A DNA stretch of 64,000 bases from CBDBJQ01 sp965206405 (GCA_965206405.1 CBDBJQ010000006.1:1674001-1738000), one strand, 5' to 3'. Shown: positions 43,660-53,515, counted from the stretch's first letter. Numbers and translations are program-made. The notes: generated by a model not told the origin, from the letters alone.

Positions 43660-44970
43660 TCAGGTGGCGTTTTTCCAGCTCGCTTCAAGCAAACGGGTGC
43701 GGGCGTCATCGTCGGGGACGTAAAAACAATGCCCCCGGATCGTCTCCATTGCCTTCACCACCGGAGACAGCTCGGTGATGTTGACGAGCTCGCCGCCAGG
43801 ATGCCGTTCAACCAGGATATGCTGGCCGGAATCGCCAAGCTCATAGGGGTCATAAACCAGAACGTCCTCGAGCAAATCGCCCTCGCCGGTGAACCCGAGT
43901 GTATCAGCGGCGCTTCGCACGGCTGCGGGCGTAAGGCCCGTCGCGTTACAGTCGATGCACTTGTAGAACCTACGGTCCTTGATGCCGGCAGCAAGACGCC
44001 GTAGCGCCGGATCCACCGAATTCGCCATCATCCACGTCGCTACTCGGACCATGTCGTCGTCGAGGGCGAGGTAATGCGACAGCACGGGTTCGTCGAGAAA
44101 GTAACGGACCAGGAGAAAATTCTCGGGAAGATCTATCTTGGCGCCATCGCCGGCCTGGATCAGTTCGACCATGCGCTTGAGCAGTGCCGCCAGCATCAGC
44201 TCGACCCCGCGAGAGGCCCTGTGGAGATAAACCTGCCGGGCGAGGTTGCTGCGGGCGAGCAGAAACTCCTCGGCCGCGCTCAGCCCCTTGTGCTCGAGAT
44301 AGAGACGGGACGATCCAGGACGATCGCCGCAGGATGGGGATTCGATACACAGACAGTCGAGAAGCCACTCAAAATCTATGCCCCCGGTACCGCTTCCCGT
44401 CATGTAATGATCGCGACGCAGGTAATCCAGGCGGTCGGCATCGAACTCGCCGGAGACTATACCGGCATATAGATCCCTCTCTCCTTTCAGCGCGATCAAC
44501 GCCGCCACATCCTCGGCGAGACCTTTCTCCGCGCCCTCGAGAATCCGGTGCAGTTCGGTGTCGCCCCGGATGATCTCGGCGGTCCATTCCTCGTGGTTGA
44601 TCTCGCGGCCGCAATGAGCCTCCACCGCCTCGAAGCTGTGGCTAAATGGCCCGTGGCCAACATCGTGTAGCAGGGCGGCAAGAGCCGCGCATCGGCCGCG
44701 CGCCTCGTCATAATTGGCGCCGAGCTGGCGCTGGAAGATTCCAAGTAACCGGCGCGCGGTATGAAAGACACCGATCGAATGCAGGAACCGGCTGTGGGTG
44801 GCGCCGGGAAAGATGAAGTCAACAAAACCGAGCTGACGAATCCGGCGCAGGCGCTGAAATTCGGGCGCATTGAGAAGATCCCAGGCAATCCGGTCGGTGT
44901 CGTCCCCGAGATCGAAGGCGATCAGCCCATGGATCGGATCGCGGATGCGTTTGATCTTGGTGCAAGTCAT
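43660..44970 (-). CDS. HD-domain phosphohydrolase (SAMHD1/dGTPase-like)
   Basis: Encodes 436 residues. KRIRDPIHGLIAFDLGDD and FQRLRRIRQLGFVDFIFPGA, followed by HSRFLHSIGVFHTARRLL (His64), then LAALLHDVGHGPFSHSFE (H102, D103), give the HD metal site. SGEFDADRLDYLRRDHYMTG (about residues 173-192) carries the last Asp. This is the YdhJ/SAMHD1-like branch of dNTP triphosphohydrolases. It may hydrolyse dNTPs or other phosphoesters. Such enzymes sometimes act in antiphage dNTP depletion, but the neighbours here (pgi, enoyl-CoA hydratases) are housekeeping. Confidence 0.88.
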   Translation of the reverse strand: MTCTKIKRIRDPIHGLIAFDLGDDTDRIAWDLLNAPEFQRLRRIRQLGFVDFIFPGATHSRFLHSIGVFHTARRLLGIFQRQLGANYDEARGRCAALAALLHDVGHGPFSHSFEAVEAHCGREINHEEWTAEIIRGDTELHRILEGAEKGLAEDVAALIALKGERDLYAGIVSGEFDADRLDYLRRDHYMTGSGTGGIDFEWLLDCLCIESPSCGDRPGSSRLYLEHKGLSAAEEFLLARSNLARQVYLHRASRGVELMLAALLKRMVELIQAGDGAKIDLPENFLLVRYFLDEPVLSHYLALDDDMVRVATWMMANSVDPALRRLAAGIKDRRFYKCIDCNATGLTPAAVRSAADTLGFTGEGDLLEDVLVYDPYELGDSGQHILVERHPGGELVNITELSPVVKAMETIRGHCFYVPDDDARTRLLEASWKNAT

Positions 44971-45058
44971 GGCCGGTCGAGAGAGATAGGCTGCCCTGCC
45001 GGCGTGACAGCCACGCCGCTACATCGCTCACCGCCCGGCATTGCTTTCAATGCCGCTT

Positions 45059-46699
45059 TCAGCGCCATTGCGTGTACTGCGCAAGCAGCCCCTGCATCGA
45101 GGAATCGACCATATCTTTCCCTCCGTCCTTTCCGGCACCATCGAGCTGGCGCAGCACATCGTCCACCAGTTTTTTGCCGAACTCGACGCCCCACTGGTCG
45201 AAGGACAGGATTTCCCACAGTACGCCCTGGACGAAAACCTTGTGTTCATAGAGCGCCAACAGCATGCCGAGTCCGTAAGGATTGAGACAACGCAGCATCA
45301 GGGTCGTGCTCAGCCGGTTGCCAGGGTGGATCATGTGCCCGACCTTGCTGGCGATTTCCGCCTCTGGCACGCCGTCGCGACGCAGTGCTTCTGCCACCTC
45401 GGCGCCGGTCCGGCCACGCATCAGCGCCGTCGACTGGGCAAGGCAGTTGGCGAGCAGCAGACGATGCCCCTCCTGATACGCTTCCGGTGCGCTGGCGGCG
45501 ACGATGAAATCGACCGGTACCGGCCGCGTGCCCTGGTGTAGCATCTGGAAGAAAGCGTGCTGGCCGTTGGTACCCGGCTCGCCCCAGATTACCGGGGCGG
45601 TGGCGTGAGCAACGGGTGTGCCGTCACGCGAGACACGCTTGCCGTTGCTCTCCATCTCAAGCTGCTGGAGATAGGCCGGCAGACGGGCAAGCTGCTGGGC
45701 GTAAGGCACGACGGCCAGGGTCTCGGCGCCAAGGAAGTTGGCATTCCACAGGCCAATCAAGCCCATCACGACCGGCATGTTCCGCTCGAGCGACGCGGTG
45801 CGGAAGTGCTTGTCCATGCGTTCGGCCCCGGCCAGCAGCCGCCGGAAGCCGCGATTGCCGATCACCAGCGCGAGCGACAAGCCGACCGCAGACCACAGCG
45901 AATAGCGTCCGCCAACCCAATCCCAGAGCGTAAAACGATTCTCCGGCACGATCTCGAAGGCATCCATCTTGTCTGTAGCGGCGGACACTCCGACGAAGTG
46001 ATTGGCCACCGCACCCTCGCCGAGCGCCTCTGTCAGCCAGCGTCGCGCCGCTGCTGCGTTGGCCATGGTTTCCTGGGTCGTGAAGGCCTTCGAAGTGACG
46101 ATGAAAAGAGTCCGTTCGGGCTTTAGGCGGTAGAGCGTCCGGTTGAGCTGCGCCGGATCGACATTCGAGACGAAATGGCAGGAAAGGTTTCGGCGCGACA
46201 GGGGAGCGAGGGCTTCGACCGCCATCGCCGGCCCGAGATCGGAGCCGCCGATACCGATGTTGACGACATCGCGGATTCGATGACCGTGTGCCCCGCGCCT
46301 TTTACCGGCACGCACCTCGGAAACAAAGCTCTCCATCCGCTCCCGCTCGGCCCGAATCTCCGGCATCACGTCGCGCCCCTCGACATGCATTGCCTCTGGC
46401 CCGGAATGGCGCAACGCCATATGCATCGCTGCCCGGCCCTCGGTACTGTTCACCGGCTCGCCGGCGAACAGCCGGGCAATCCAGCCCTCGAGATCGGCCT
46501 GTCCGGCCAGCGCCAGCAGGAGGCGCATCGTCTCCGCTGTTACGCGTTGTTTGGAGAAATCGGCAAGAAGCGCGTCCTCGCGCAGCGAGAAGGTATCGAA
46601 ACGTCCCGGATCGGCGGCAAAGAGATCCCGCAGATGGACTCCCGCCATCGCCTCGACATGCGCCGTTAGTGCCCGCCACTCCGCAGTTCCGGAAATCAT
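45059..46699 (-). CDS. pgi: Glucose-6-phosphate isomerase
   Basis: Encodes 546 residues, full length for the long bacterial form. It interconverts glucose 6-phosphate and fructose 6-phosphate. The sugar-phosphate site is VVNIGIGGSDLGPAMAVEAL (about residues 145-164), with FIVTSKAFTTQETMANAAAA (about 203-222), signature GGRYSLWSAVGLSLALVIGN (about 268-287) and the catalytic Glu/His/Lys in later segments (GEPGTNGQHAFFQMLHQGT; LALYEHKVFVQGVLWEI). Preceded by ggagaacgggaaagaggcg. Lies 51 bp downstream of pgm, so the two interconversion steps of glucose phosphates are co-expressed. Confidence 0.97.
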   Translation of the reverse strand: MISGTAEWRALTAHVEAMAGVHLRDLFAADPGRFDTFSLREDALLADFSKQRVTAETMRLLLALAGQADLEGWIARLFAGEPVNSTEGRAAMHMALRHSGPEAMHVEGRDVMPEIRAERERMESFVSEVRAGKRRGAHGHRIRDVVNIGIGGSDLGPAMAVEALAPLSRRNLSCHFVSNVDPAQLNRTLYRLKPERTLFIVTSKAFTTQETMANAAAARRWLTEALGEGAVANHFVGVSAATDKMDAFEIVPENRFTLWDWVGGRYSLWSAVGLSLALVIGNRGFRRLLAGAERMDKHFRTASLERNMPVVMGLIGLWNANFLGAETLAVVPYAQQLARLPAYLQQLEMESNGKRVSRDGTPVAHATAPVIWGEPGTNGQHAFFQMLHQGTRPVPVDFIVAASAPEAYQEGHRLLLANCLAQSTALMRGRTGAEVAEALRRDGVPEAEIASKVGHMIHPGNRLSTTLMLRCLNPYGLGMLLALYEHKVFVQGVLWEILSFDQWGVEFGKKLVDDVLRQLDGAGKDGGKDMVDSSMQGLLAQYTQWR

Positions 46700-46750
46700 C
46701 GCCTCTTTCCCGTTCTCCCTATCACTACACAGTGCCTGCCGGACAATCCA

Positions 46751-48400
46751 CTAGACAACCAGAGACGCCGTCTTCCGGCCTGTCTGTGCAAGATCACCGA
46801 TCTCCACTGCTGCTTGAACCAGCGGGGCGAGATGCCGTTGCGGGTCCTTGAACAGGTTGCCTTCGGGTGGTTCAAAATCCTCGACGTAGATACGCAGGGT
46901 GGCGCCCCTGGTACCTGTACCGGAGAGGCGGAAAACTATGCGCCCGCCATCCTCGAGGAAAATTCGCACGCCTTGTTCCTCCGCCACCGCACCGTCGATC
47001 GGATCCACATAGCGGAAATCATCGGCATCGAGAACATTGCGGCCCGCAAGGTTACGGTCAGAAAGATCAGCGAGGCCGCCACGCAGGTTCGCCATCAGTG
47101 TCTGGGCCAGATCCTCCTCGATCGCCTCCCAGTCGTGGCGGGTATGATAGTGCCTGCCGAAGCGGTGCCAATGCTCTTCGAGAATCCCGGATACCGGAAT
47201 CCCGCGGACAGCCAGAAGATTGAGCCAAAACAGGACGGCCCAGATCCCGTCCTTCTCGCGGACATGATCGGAACCGGTGCCTGCGCTTTCCTCTCCGCAG
47301 AAGGTGATGCGGCCGGCATCGAGAAGGCTGCCGAAGAAGCGCCAACCTGTCGGAGTCTCATAACAGGGAAAGCCCGCCGCCTCGGCAACCCGGTCGACGG
47401 CACGGCTGGTGGGCATTGAGCGGGCAACGCCGGCAACACCATCAGCATAGCCTGGAACGGCATCGGCATTGGCGACAAGAATGGCGAGGCTGTCGCTCGG
47501 CGACACCCAGAAATCCCTGCCCTGGCGATCTCTGCCAAGGATGAGGTTGCGGTCACCGTCGCCGTCCGAGGCTGCGCCGAGATCTGGTGCTGCGGTACCG
47601 CGCATCGCCACAGCCAGTTCAGGTAGACGCTCGGGACCGGGATCGGGCGCGCCACCACCGAAATCCTCACGCGGCACGGCATGCATGAGACTTTCCTCCG
47701 GGGCGCCGAGGCGACCAACAAAAATCTCATGCGCATAGGGACCGGTGACTGCATGCATGGCATCGAACAGAAAACGAAGCTTGCCGGAGCGGATGGCGGT
47801 AGCAATCCGATCGAAGTCGAACAGGCGCTCCATCATGTCCGCATATCCGGCCACCGGGTCGATTACCTCGAGATTCAAACGCCCAATCGACCGGGAGCCA
47901 GACTGCGCCAGGTTGATCTTCGGGAGATCGGCCAGGCAATAGGCGTCGACCTCGCAGGATCGGCGAAAGATGGCCTCGGTGATTCGCTCCGGTGCAGGAC
48001 CGCCATTGGCAAGATTGACCTTGATGCCGAAATCCCCGTCCGCACCGCCGGGATTGTGGCTGGCCGAGAAAATCAGCCCTCCGGCAGCGCCATATTCACG
48101 GATGACGCCGCTGGCAGCGGGTGTGGAAAGAATGCCGTTGCAGCCGGCGATGATCCGGCCAACGCCGTTGCCCGCAGCGACGTGCAAGGCGGTCCGGATC
48201 GCCGAATCGTTGAAGAAGCGGCCGTCGCCACCTACCACCAGGGTCCCGGCGCACAGTTCCGGGCAGGTGTCGAACACCGCCTGCAGGAAGTTCTCGAGAT
48301 AGTGCGGTGTCCGGAACCGCTCCGTCCGCTTCCGCAAGCCAGACGTGCCGGGCCGCTGATCATCAAAGGGCGCGCTGGCAACCCGCCGCACCGGCTTCAC
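46751..48400 (-). CDS. pgm: Alpha-D-glucose phosphate-specific phosphoglucomutase
   Basis: Encodes 549 residues. Interconverts glucose 1-phosphate and glucose 6-phosphate. QRPGTSGLRKRTERFRTPHY opens the protein; the phosphoserine loop is LIFSASHNPGGADGDFGIK (Ser114), the Mg2+ loop DLGAASDGDGDRNLILG (about residues 277-293) and the sugar-specificity loop FCGEESAGTGSDHVREKDG (about 369-387). The phosphate-binding loop RLSGTGTRGATLRIYVE comes near 500. All are intact. Together with pgi it feeds glucan, trehalose or cell-surface sugar synthesis. Confidence 0.97.
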   Translation of the reverse strand: MKPVRRVASAPFDDQRPGTSGLRKRTERFRTPHYLENFLQAVFDTCPELCAGTLVVGGDGRFFNDSAIRTALHVAAGNGVGRIIAGCNGILSTPAASGVIREYGAAGGLIFSASHNPGGADGDFGIKVNLANGGPAPERITEAIFRRSCEVDAYCLADLPKINLAQSGSRSIGRLNLEVIDPVAGYADMMERLFDFDRIATAIRSGKLRFLFDAMHAVTGPYAHEIFVGRLGAPEESLMHAVPREDFGGGAPDPGPERLPELAVAMRGTAAPDLGAASDGDGDRNLILGRDRQGRDFWVSPSDSLAILVANADAVPGYADGVAGVARSMPTSRAVDRVAEAAGFPCYETPTGWRFFGSLLDAGRITFCGEESAGTGSDHVREKDGIWAVLFWLNLLAVRGIPVSGILEEHWHRFGRHYHTRHDWEAIEEDLAQTLMANLRGGLADLSDRNLAGRNVLDADDFRYVDPIDGAVAEEQGVRIFLEDGGRIVFRLSGTGTRGATLRIYVEDFEPPEGNLFKDPQRHLAPLVQAAVEIGDLAQTGRKTASLVV

Positions 48401-48695
48401 GGCCGGAGGTCCAACATCCGGAGAGCCGGGGCGGGAGAATCAAATGACGAAGAATTAGAAATCGGGGAATCGGCAGATGACATGGAGGAAATCATGAATG
48501 GTCAATCGCCCGCCTCAACCCGGCCGCAAACCGCATCGCACCCCTTATAGGTGACCAGCCCGAAAGATTCATCTCCGCGCCTGTGGTTCGGGCCCGGCTC
48601 CAGATATTCTTAGGATCGCACGGACTCAGGATCGCACGGAAAATCGTAATCGGATCGCCACGCGCACATCTTCAGAAAAGTGGGAAACTTTAGGC
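48401..48695. other. Intergenic region upstream of pgm
   Basis: About 295 bp without a recognisable gene between the pgm start and the CTAG next to the IS1380 element. A direct repeat (ggatcgcacgga and related) occurs near 48612-48640. The pgm promoter should lie at its left end. Confidence 0.4.
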
Positions 48696-48699
48696 CTAG

Positions 48700-50303
48700 C
48701 CCGGATATTTCATGAAGACGTCCGGCGGGTTGGTTTCCCGCCTCAATTCGGCTTTTCGTGGTGTCTCGGACATAGATTTCTTGCGTATCCGGGCAGAGCC
48801 TGGCGTTCAGCCGGTATATTTGGCGGCTGAGCCGGTCTTTTTGCGGATTGCGGGCAGGCGGAAGTACCTGCGCCGCATGCGCCCTGCGCATTTCCCTGAA
48901 TGGTGAAGCCGGGGTTTTTCCCGGCTAGTCTGGGACCAGCCTGCTGGCGACGAGGCGGAACAGGCCCTCGTCGGGGCAGGCACTGGACATCAGAAAGCGG
49001 GCCCGGCGGGTGTTCCGCTGGATGATGGCGAATGGTCCCGCACTGGGCGCGGGCCATGCGGGTGCCGGTGAGGCCGATCCGGCGGATGGCTTCCATGAGG
49101 GTGTAGGCGAGAGCGGAGAGCAGCAAGCGGAACTGGTTGGGCCACCATTTGTGGCAGCTGGTGCGGTCGGCGAAGAGGTCGAGTTGCTGTTCCTTGATGC
49201 GGTTTTCCATCTCGCCGCGGGCGCAGTATCGTTCCTCGTACAACGCCTGTGCGTTGCCCGGAAGGCTGGTGACGATATAGCGGGGGTTGGCCCCTTTGGC
49301 CGAATGCTCGATCCGCGCAATGACCCGGCGTTCGCTGCGCCAGGTGCCGGCGGCGTAGGTAAATTCGCCGAACAGGCGCTGTTTCTCCCCCGACGCCTCA
49401 AAGTCCCGGGCCGACCGGTCCAGCCACGGCTCCGCCAGATCGTTCAGGCGGGCATTCCTGGCGATGCCGACGACATAGTCCACATCATGCCGGTCGCACC
49501 AGTCCAGCATGCGGTGGCGGCAGAAGCCGGAATCCCCGCGCAGGATGATCCGCACCTTCGGCCAGGCCTGGCGCAGGCGCCGCACCAGCAAGGCCAGGAT
49601 CGCCCAGGCGTGTTTGGCGCCGTCGATGTTCGAGGGCCGCAGGTAGCTGACCAGAAGCTGATCGCCACAGAACACATAAAGCGGCAGGAAACAGTCGTGG
49701 TCGTAATAGCCCTGAAAGAAACGGCCCTCCTGGTGGCCGTGAACCGCATCGTCGGTGGCGTCGAAGTCGAGGACCAGCTCGTCGGGCGGGTGTTTGCACG
49801 AGGCGATGAAGGTCTCTATCAGGACCTCGTGCGCGGCCCGGGCCACCTGGCGGTCGGCCGTGTTCTCGAACCGGCATAGCGTCGACGGACTGGCTAGCGG
49901 CTGATCCCGATCGGCCGCCGTCTGCAATGCCTGGTCGTGGCGCAGGGCGTCGTGGTCGTTCAGGTCCTCGTAACCCAGGGGCAGGCTGTAGATCCGTTGC
50001 CGCAGCATATCTCGCAAACTGTGCTCAACCTTGCCCGCCTGCCGGTCGTCGGACAGCCGCCGGGCAAGCGATGCCGTCAATCCCGGCAGGTGATCCGCCC
50101 CGCGCAGCAGCAAAACGCCGCCGTTGCTCGTCACATGACCTCCATCGAAGCCGGTGGTTACCCGGCGTTTACGACAGGTTGGAAATTCCAGATGATCGGG
50201 GGTACAATCTGTCACCGCTAAATCCTTGTGTTTGATCATTTCAAGTAACTGAATCATAACACGAATACAGGATTTAGCGGCACCTGTTCATGAAATATTC
50301 GGG
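48700..50303 (-). mobile_element. IS1380-family element, full length
   Basis: 1604 bp with 17-bp terminal inverted repeats: cccggatatttcatgaa at the left and the reverse complement of cccgaatatttcatgaa at the right. CTAG precedes the left end (48696-48699); CTAA follows the right end (50304-50307), so if a 4-bp CTAG duplication is made on insertion, one base has changed. It carries a single transposase on the minus strand and a 220-bp non-coding left part with a small hairpin (48907-48926, AGCCGGG stem) at the end of the transposase gene. Confidence 0.85.
48925..50257 (-). pseudogene. IS1380-family transposase, frameshifted near the C-terminus
   Basis: From ATG 50257 the protein is MIQLLEMIKHKDLAVTDCTP and then GFDGGHVTSNGGVLLLRGAD. 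The DDE-domain segments follow: ELVLDFDATDDAVHGHQEG (first Asp), VRIILRGDSGFCRHRMLDWC (second) and RYCARGEMENRIKEQQLDLF (Glu), as in IS1380 family members. Near 49020, after ARAQCGTIR, the frame changes; the expected end (IIQRNTRRARFLMSSACP ... RLVASRLVPD) is in the next frame and stops at 48925. Without a shift the protein runs on with an unrelated tail to 48743. The catalytic triad precedes the lesion, so residual activity is conceivable. Confidence 0.85.
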
Positions 50304-50309
50304 CTAACC

Positions 50310-51965
50310 ATGGATCCCGCCGCTCTGCCCCATAAGCTAACCGAATTGATCGACACTTGGGAAAACGAGGTTGTCGAATTCAAAGAGGTGTCCCATGATT
50401 ATGAAACCGACAAAATCGGACGTTACTTTTCGGCCATGGCGAATGAGGCAAACTTGCGCGATGTCAGCACAGGTTGGTTGGTGTTTGGTGTCAGCAACAA
50501 GACACGTTCCGTTGTTGGCACGCTTTACCGCCCTGAGCGCGAGCGCCTTCATAGCTTGAAACACCAGATCGCCCAAGATGCCGATCCGCGAACGAGTTTT
50601 CGGCAAATCCATGAGGTCGACGTGGACGGCGCGCGTGTTGTCATGTTCGAAATCCCTGCTGCGCCGCGTGGCATACCTATCGCGTGGAAAGGGCATTATT
50701 ACGCGCGCTCAGGCGAAAGCCTCGCCCCGTTGGGTATTCCAAAGCAGGATGAGATCCGCGCGCAAACCACAGATGGCGACTGGAGCGCGCAGTTAGTCCA
50801 AGAGGCCACGCTGGAGGATCTGGATCCCGAGGCTGTCGAGCGCGCGCGAGCAAACTGTGCACAAAAGCACCAGAACCGCATCGATCCGGAAGAAGTGCGA
50901 GGGTGGCCGGTCGCAACATTGCTTGACCGCGCAAAGGTGACACAACGCGGACAGGTCACGCGGACGGCGTTATTGTTACTGGGGCGGCCAGAGAGCGCAT
51001 ACTTGCTATCGCCGCACCAAGCGCAAATGACATGGAAACTGGTTGGTCAGGAGGCGGCATATGAACATTTTGGCCCGCCCTTTCTTTTGACTACATCTCA
51101 CCTCTACCAGCGCATCCGCAACATCCAGCTGCGCCTTTTGCCCGACGATGAGTTGCTGCCGCATGAGGTGTCGAAATACGATCAGAAGGTTGTGCTTGAG
51201 GCGTTGCATAACTGCATCGCGCACCAGGATTACCGCCAGAACCAGAGGATCATCGTAACCGAAAAACCGGATCGGCTGGTACTGGAAAACGCAGGCCACT
51301 TTTTTGAGGGCCAGCCTGAAGACTATGTTCGTGGCGACAAGATCCCGCGTGGGTATCGTAACCTGTATCTGGTTCAGGCCATGGTTGAACTGAACATGAT
51401 CGATCAGATGGGCCATGGCATCCAGCGGATGTATGAAACGCAACGCAATCGCTATCTGCCCATGCCTGACTATGAGGTGTCCGGAGATGCCGTTGAGATG
51501 ACCCTTTATGGTGGTGTGGTCGATCCGGCATATACACGCGTCTTAATGGAAAACGGTGGGTTGCAGTTGACTGACGTGCTGGCACTGGATCGTGTTCAGA
51601 AGGGTTTGGAAGTGCCGGATGCCGCGATAAAGGCACTCAAACGCAAGAATTTAGTAGAAGGCCGCAAGCCTCGTTTCCGTGTGTCTGTAGCTGTTGCCGC
51701 CGCTTCTGCAGCACAAGCAAGATACATTAAAACCCGGGCATTCGACGACCAACATTACGCGGATTTGATACTTGAGTTCCTAAGTAAGTTCGATACCGCC
51801 TCAAGAAAGCAAGTTGACGAACTTTTGTGGGACAAGCTGAGTGATGCCCTAAACGACGCACAGAAAAAAAGTAAAATTGGCAATATGCTCAGCAAGTTAC
51901 GAGCGGATGGCGTGATCTTTAATGCAGGTTCCCGACCTGCTCCACAATGGAAGAAGCGCGAATGA
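50310..51965 (+). CDS. AlbA_2/Schlafen-like putative DNA-binding protein
   Basis: Encodes 551 residues. The N-terminal AlbA_2 (divergent AAA-4) domain is recognisable from ENEVVEFKEVSHDYETDKIG (residues 18-37), STGWLVFGVSNKTRSVVGTL and the RSGESLAPL segment (about residue 133). The C-terminal part has the ATP-binding RecG-like region EALHNCIAHQDYRQNQRIIV, then DRLVLENAGHFFEGQ and LVQAMVELNMIDQMGHGIQRM, and winged-helix-like ends. Proteins of this type often accompany restriction or other defence genes. The ATG is 6 bp from the IS1380 right end (in the CTAA/ccATG junction) and lacks a good ribosome-binding site, so the native start or promoter may have been displaced. Lower in GC than the surrounding genes. 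Confidence 0.88.
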   Translation: MDPAALPHKLTELIDTWENEVVEFKEVSHDYETDKIGRYFSAMANEANLRDVSTGWLVFGVSNKTRSVVGTLYRPERERLHSLKHQIAQDADPRTSFRQIHEVDVDGARVVMFEIPAAPRGIPIAWKGHYYARSGESLAPLGIPKQDEIRAQTTDGDWSAQLVQEATLEDLDPEAVERARANCAQKHQNRIDPEEVRGWPVATLLDRAKVTQRGQVTRTALLLLGRPESAYLLSPHQAQMTWKLVGQEAAYEHFGPPFLLTTSHLYQRIRNIQLRLLPDDELLPHEVSKYDQKVVLEALHNCIAHQDYRQNQRIIVTEKPDRLVLENAGHFFEGQPEDYVRGDKIPRGYRNLYLVQAMVELNMIDQMGHGIQRMYETQRNRYLPMPDYEVSGDAVEMTLYGGVVDPAYTRVLMENGGLQLTDVLALDRVQKGLEVPDAAIKALKRKNLVEGRKPRFRVSVAVAAASAAQARYIKTRAFDDQHYADLILEFLSKFDTASRKQVDELLWDKLSDALNDAQKKSKIGNMLSKLRADGVIFNAGSRPAPQWKKRE

Positions 51966-52026
51966 AACGGCAACATTCCAAGAAAGAAAATAAGAAAGAA
52001 GTTCCAAATTTAAGAAAGCGTCGCCC

Positions 52027-52716
52027 ATGAAGATCAAGTTCAAATCACAACTCTATCAGACAGCAGCGGTTGAGGCTACGGTCGATTGTTTCGAAGGGCA
52101 GCCCAACACATCCAGCCAAGTCTACCCCGCATCGACCCGGGCCGCCGCGCACAGGGCCGCATGGACGAAGACGGCTTTCGCAACGCCGATCTAGCCATGC
52201 CTACCTCGACGGCCCTCGAAAATATCCGCAAGGTGCCGTAGCGCCAGAACCTGCCTTTGTCGGAAAGCCCAAGCGCTTTCATCGATCAAAATGGCCGACC
52301 GAAGCCAGCCAGCTACAAACCCGGCGCGGCCATCAACCTCAATATCGAGATGGAGACCGGCACGGGCAGGACCTGTTGTTATATCAAATCCATTTTCGAG
52401 ATGAACAAGCTCTATGGCTGGTCCAGGTTCATCATCATGGTGCCGTCGATCGCCATCCGCGAAGGCGTGGCCAAGTCGCTGGAGATGACGGCCGGGCATT
52501 TCGTTGAAGGCTACGGCAAGAAGGCGCGGTTCTTCATCTACAACTCCAGGAGACTGCACGAGCTGGAGAGCTTTTCTTCTGACGCGGGAATCAACGTAAT
52601 GGTGATCAACGTGCAGGCCTTCAATGGGACGGGTGCCGACAATCGCCGTATCCATGAAGAGCTGGACGACTTCCAATCACGCCGCCCCATCGATGTGATC
52701 GCCAAGGACCGGCCGA
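52027..52716 (+). pseudogene. Type III restriction enzyme Res fragment, copy B
   Basis: Starts MKIKFKSQLYQTAAVEATVD at 52027, the usual N-terminus of type III Res subunits. After SSQVY the frame shifts; the continuation RIDPGRRAQGRMDEDGFRNA reaches TAG at about 52238 (ENIRKVP-stop), then resumes with RQNLPLSESPSAFIDQNGRP. The helicase motif I region NLNIEMETGTGRTCCYIKSI (Arg for the P-loop Lys) and IIMVPSIAIREGVAKSLEMT follow. At about 52716, after RPIDVIAKDRP, it runs into IS1380 sequence. No mod gene is present. Non-functional. Confidence 0.85.
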
Positions 52717-53091
52717 GCCTGGTCGTGGCGCAGGACGTCGTGGTCGTTCAGGTCCTCGTAACCCAGGGGCAGGCTGTAGATCCGTTGCCGCAGCATATCC
52801 CGCAAACTGTGCTCAACCTTGCCCGCCTGCCGGTCATCGGACAGCCGCCGGGCAAGCGATGCCGTCAATCCCAGCAGGTGATCCGCCCCGCGCAGCAGCA
52901 AAACGCCGCCGTTGCTCGTCACATGACCTCCATCGAAGCCGGTGGTTACCCGGCGTTTACGACAGGCTGGAAATTCCAGCTGATCGGGGGTGCAATCTGT
53001 CGCCGCTAAATCCTGGTGCTTGATCATTTCAAGTAACTGAATCATAACACGAATACGGGATTTAGCGGTGCCTGTTCATGAAATATTCGGG
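52208..53091. repeat. Duplicated res::IS1380 chimera, copy B (copy A at 26351-27249)
   Basis: From the sequence beginning cggccctcgaaaatatccgc to the IS right end the two copies align throughout. Copy A has 15 bp more, explained by its tandem duplication of aagtcgctggagatg; a few one-base indels and substitutions differ otherwise. The res/IS junction is at the same base in both. The left limits differ: IS21 remnant before copy A, more res sequence before copy B. Confidence 0.9.
52717..53091 (-). pseudogene. IS1380-family transposase N-terminal remnant, copy B
   Basis: From ATG 53045 it encodes MIQLLEMIKHQDLAATDCTP and continues for about 110 residues like the full transposase, then ends at the res junction. 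The right terminal repeat is intact and is followed by CTAG (53092-53095). The left IS end is missing. Confidence 0.88.
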
Positions 53092-53133
53092 CTAGAGTCC
53101 AACAAATGATTCCCTTTCCTGGTATTCCATGCC

Positions 53134-53376
53134 TTGATTTCCCCGGCGAGCGTGGGAAAGTTTATTGTAGCAGAATCATACACTGAGGCCGCTGTCAGAG
53201 CCTTCGCCGATGAGCCGGGAATCGCTCCTGGAATCATCGCTGGCAGACTCCAGCACAAGGGCCATCTGCCATCGCCGCATCTTAACAAGCTCAAAGTTTC
53301 CGTTACTGCCGGGCTTATGCCTGACGGTGACATCGCAATCATGAGTCATTTCCCGAACCGCAACATCTATACGTGA
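53134..53376 (+). pseudogene. HigA/ImmA-IrrE-like C-terminal fragment
   Basis: The segment EAAVRAFADEPGIAPGIIAG, then RLQHKGHLPSPHLNKLKV, matches the conserved C-terminus of HigA-type antitoxins with an ImmA/IrrE domain (usual pattern FAxExGIAPGIVVGRLQH...HLNxLK). The N-terminal helix-turn-helix and the HExxH region are absent, and the sequence after KLKV is not conserved. It lies within 50 bp of the IS1380 right end, so it was probably cut by that insertion. The rest of 53096-53515 has no gene. Confidence 0.6.
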
Positions 53377-53515
53377 AACGGGCGCTCTTCCCGGCCACGA
53401 GCTGTTTATTCGGCCGCTCATTATCCGGTTCCTGGCCCACCCCGATCCGTGACCTATCATCACTGAAAGACATACAGGGGCGATAAGACAGAACCCATAG
53501 GGGAGTTACGTTGCG

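Noticed and set aside
43660..44970. HD phosphohydrolase as an antiphage dNTPase
   Set aside because: The family allows it, but the gene sits among housekeeping genes (pgi, pgm, enoyl-CoA hydratases) and nothing ties it to the defence genes.
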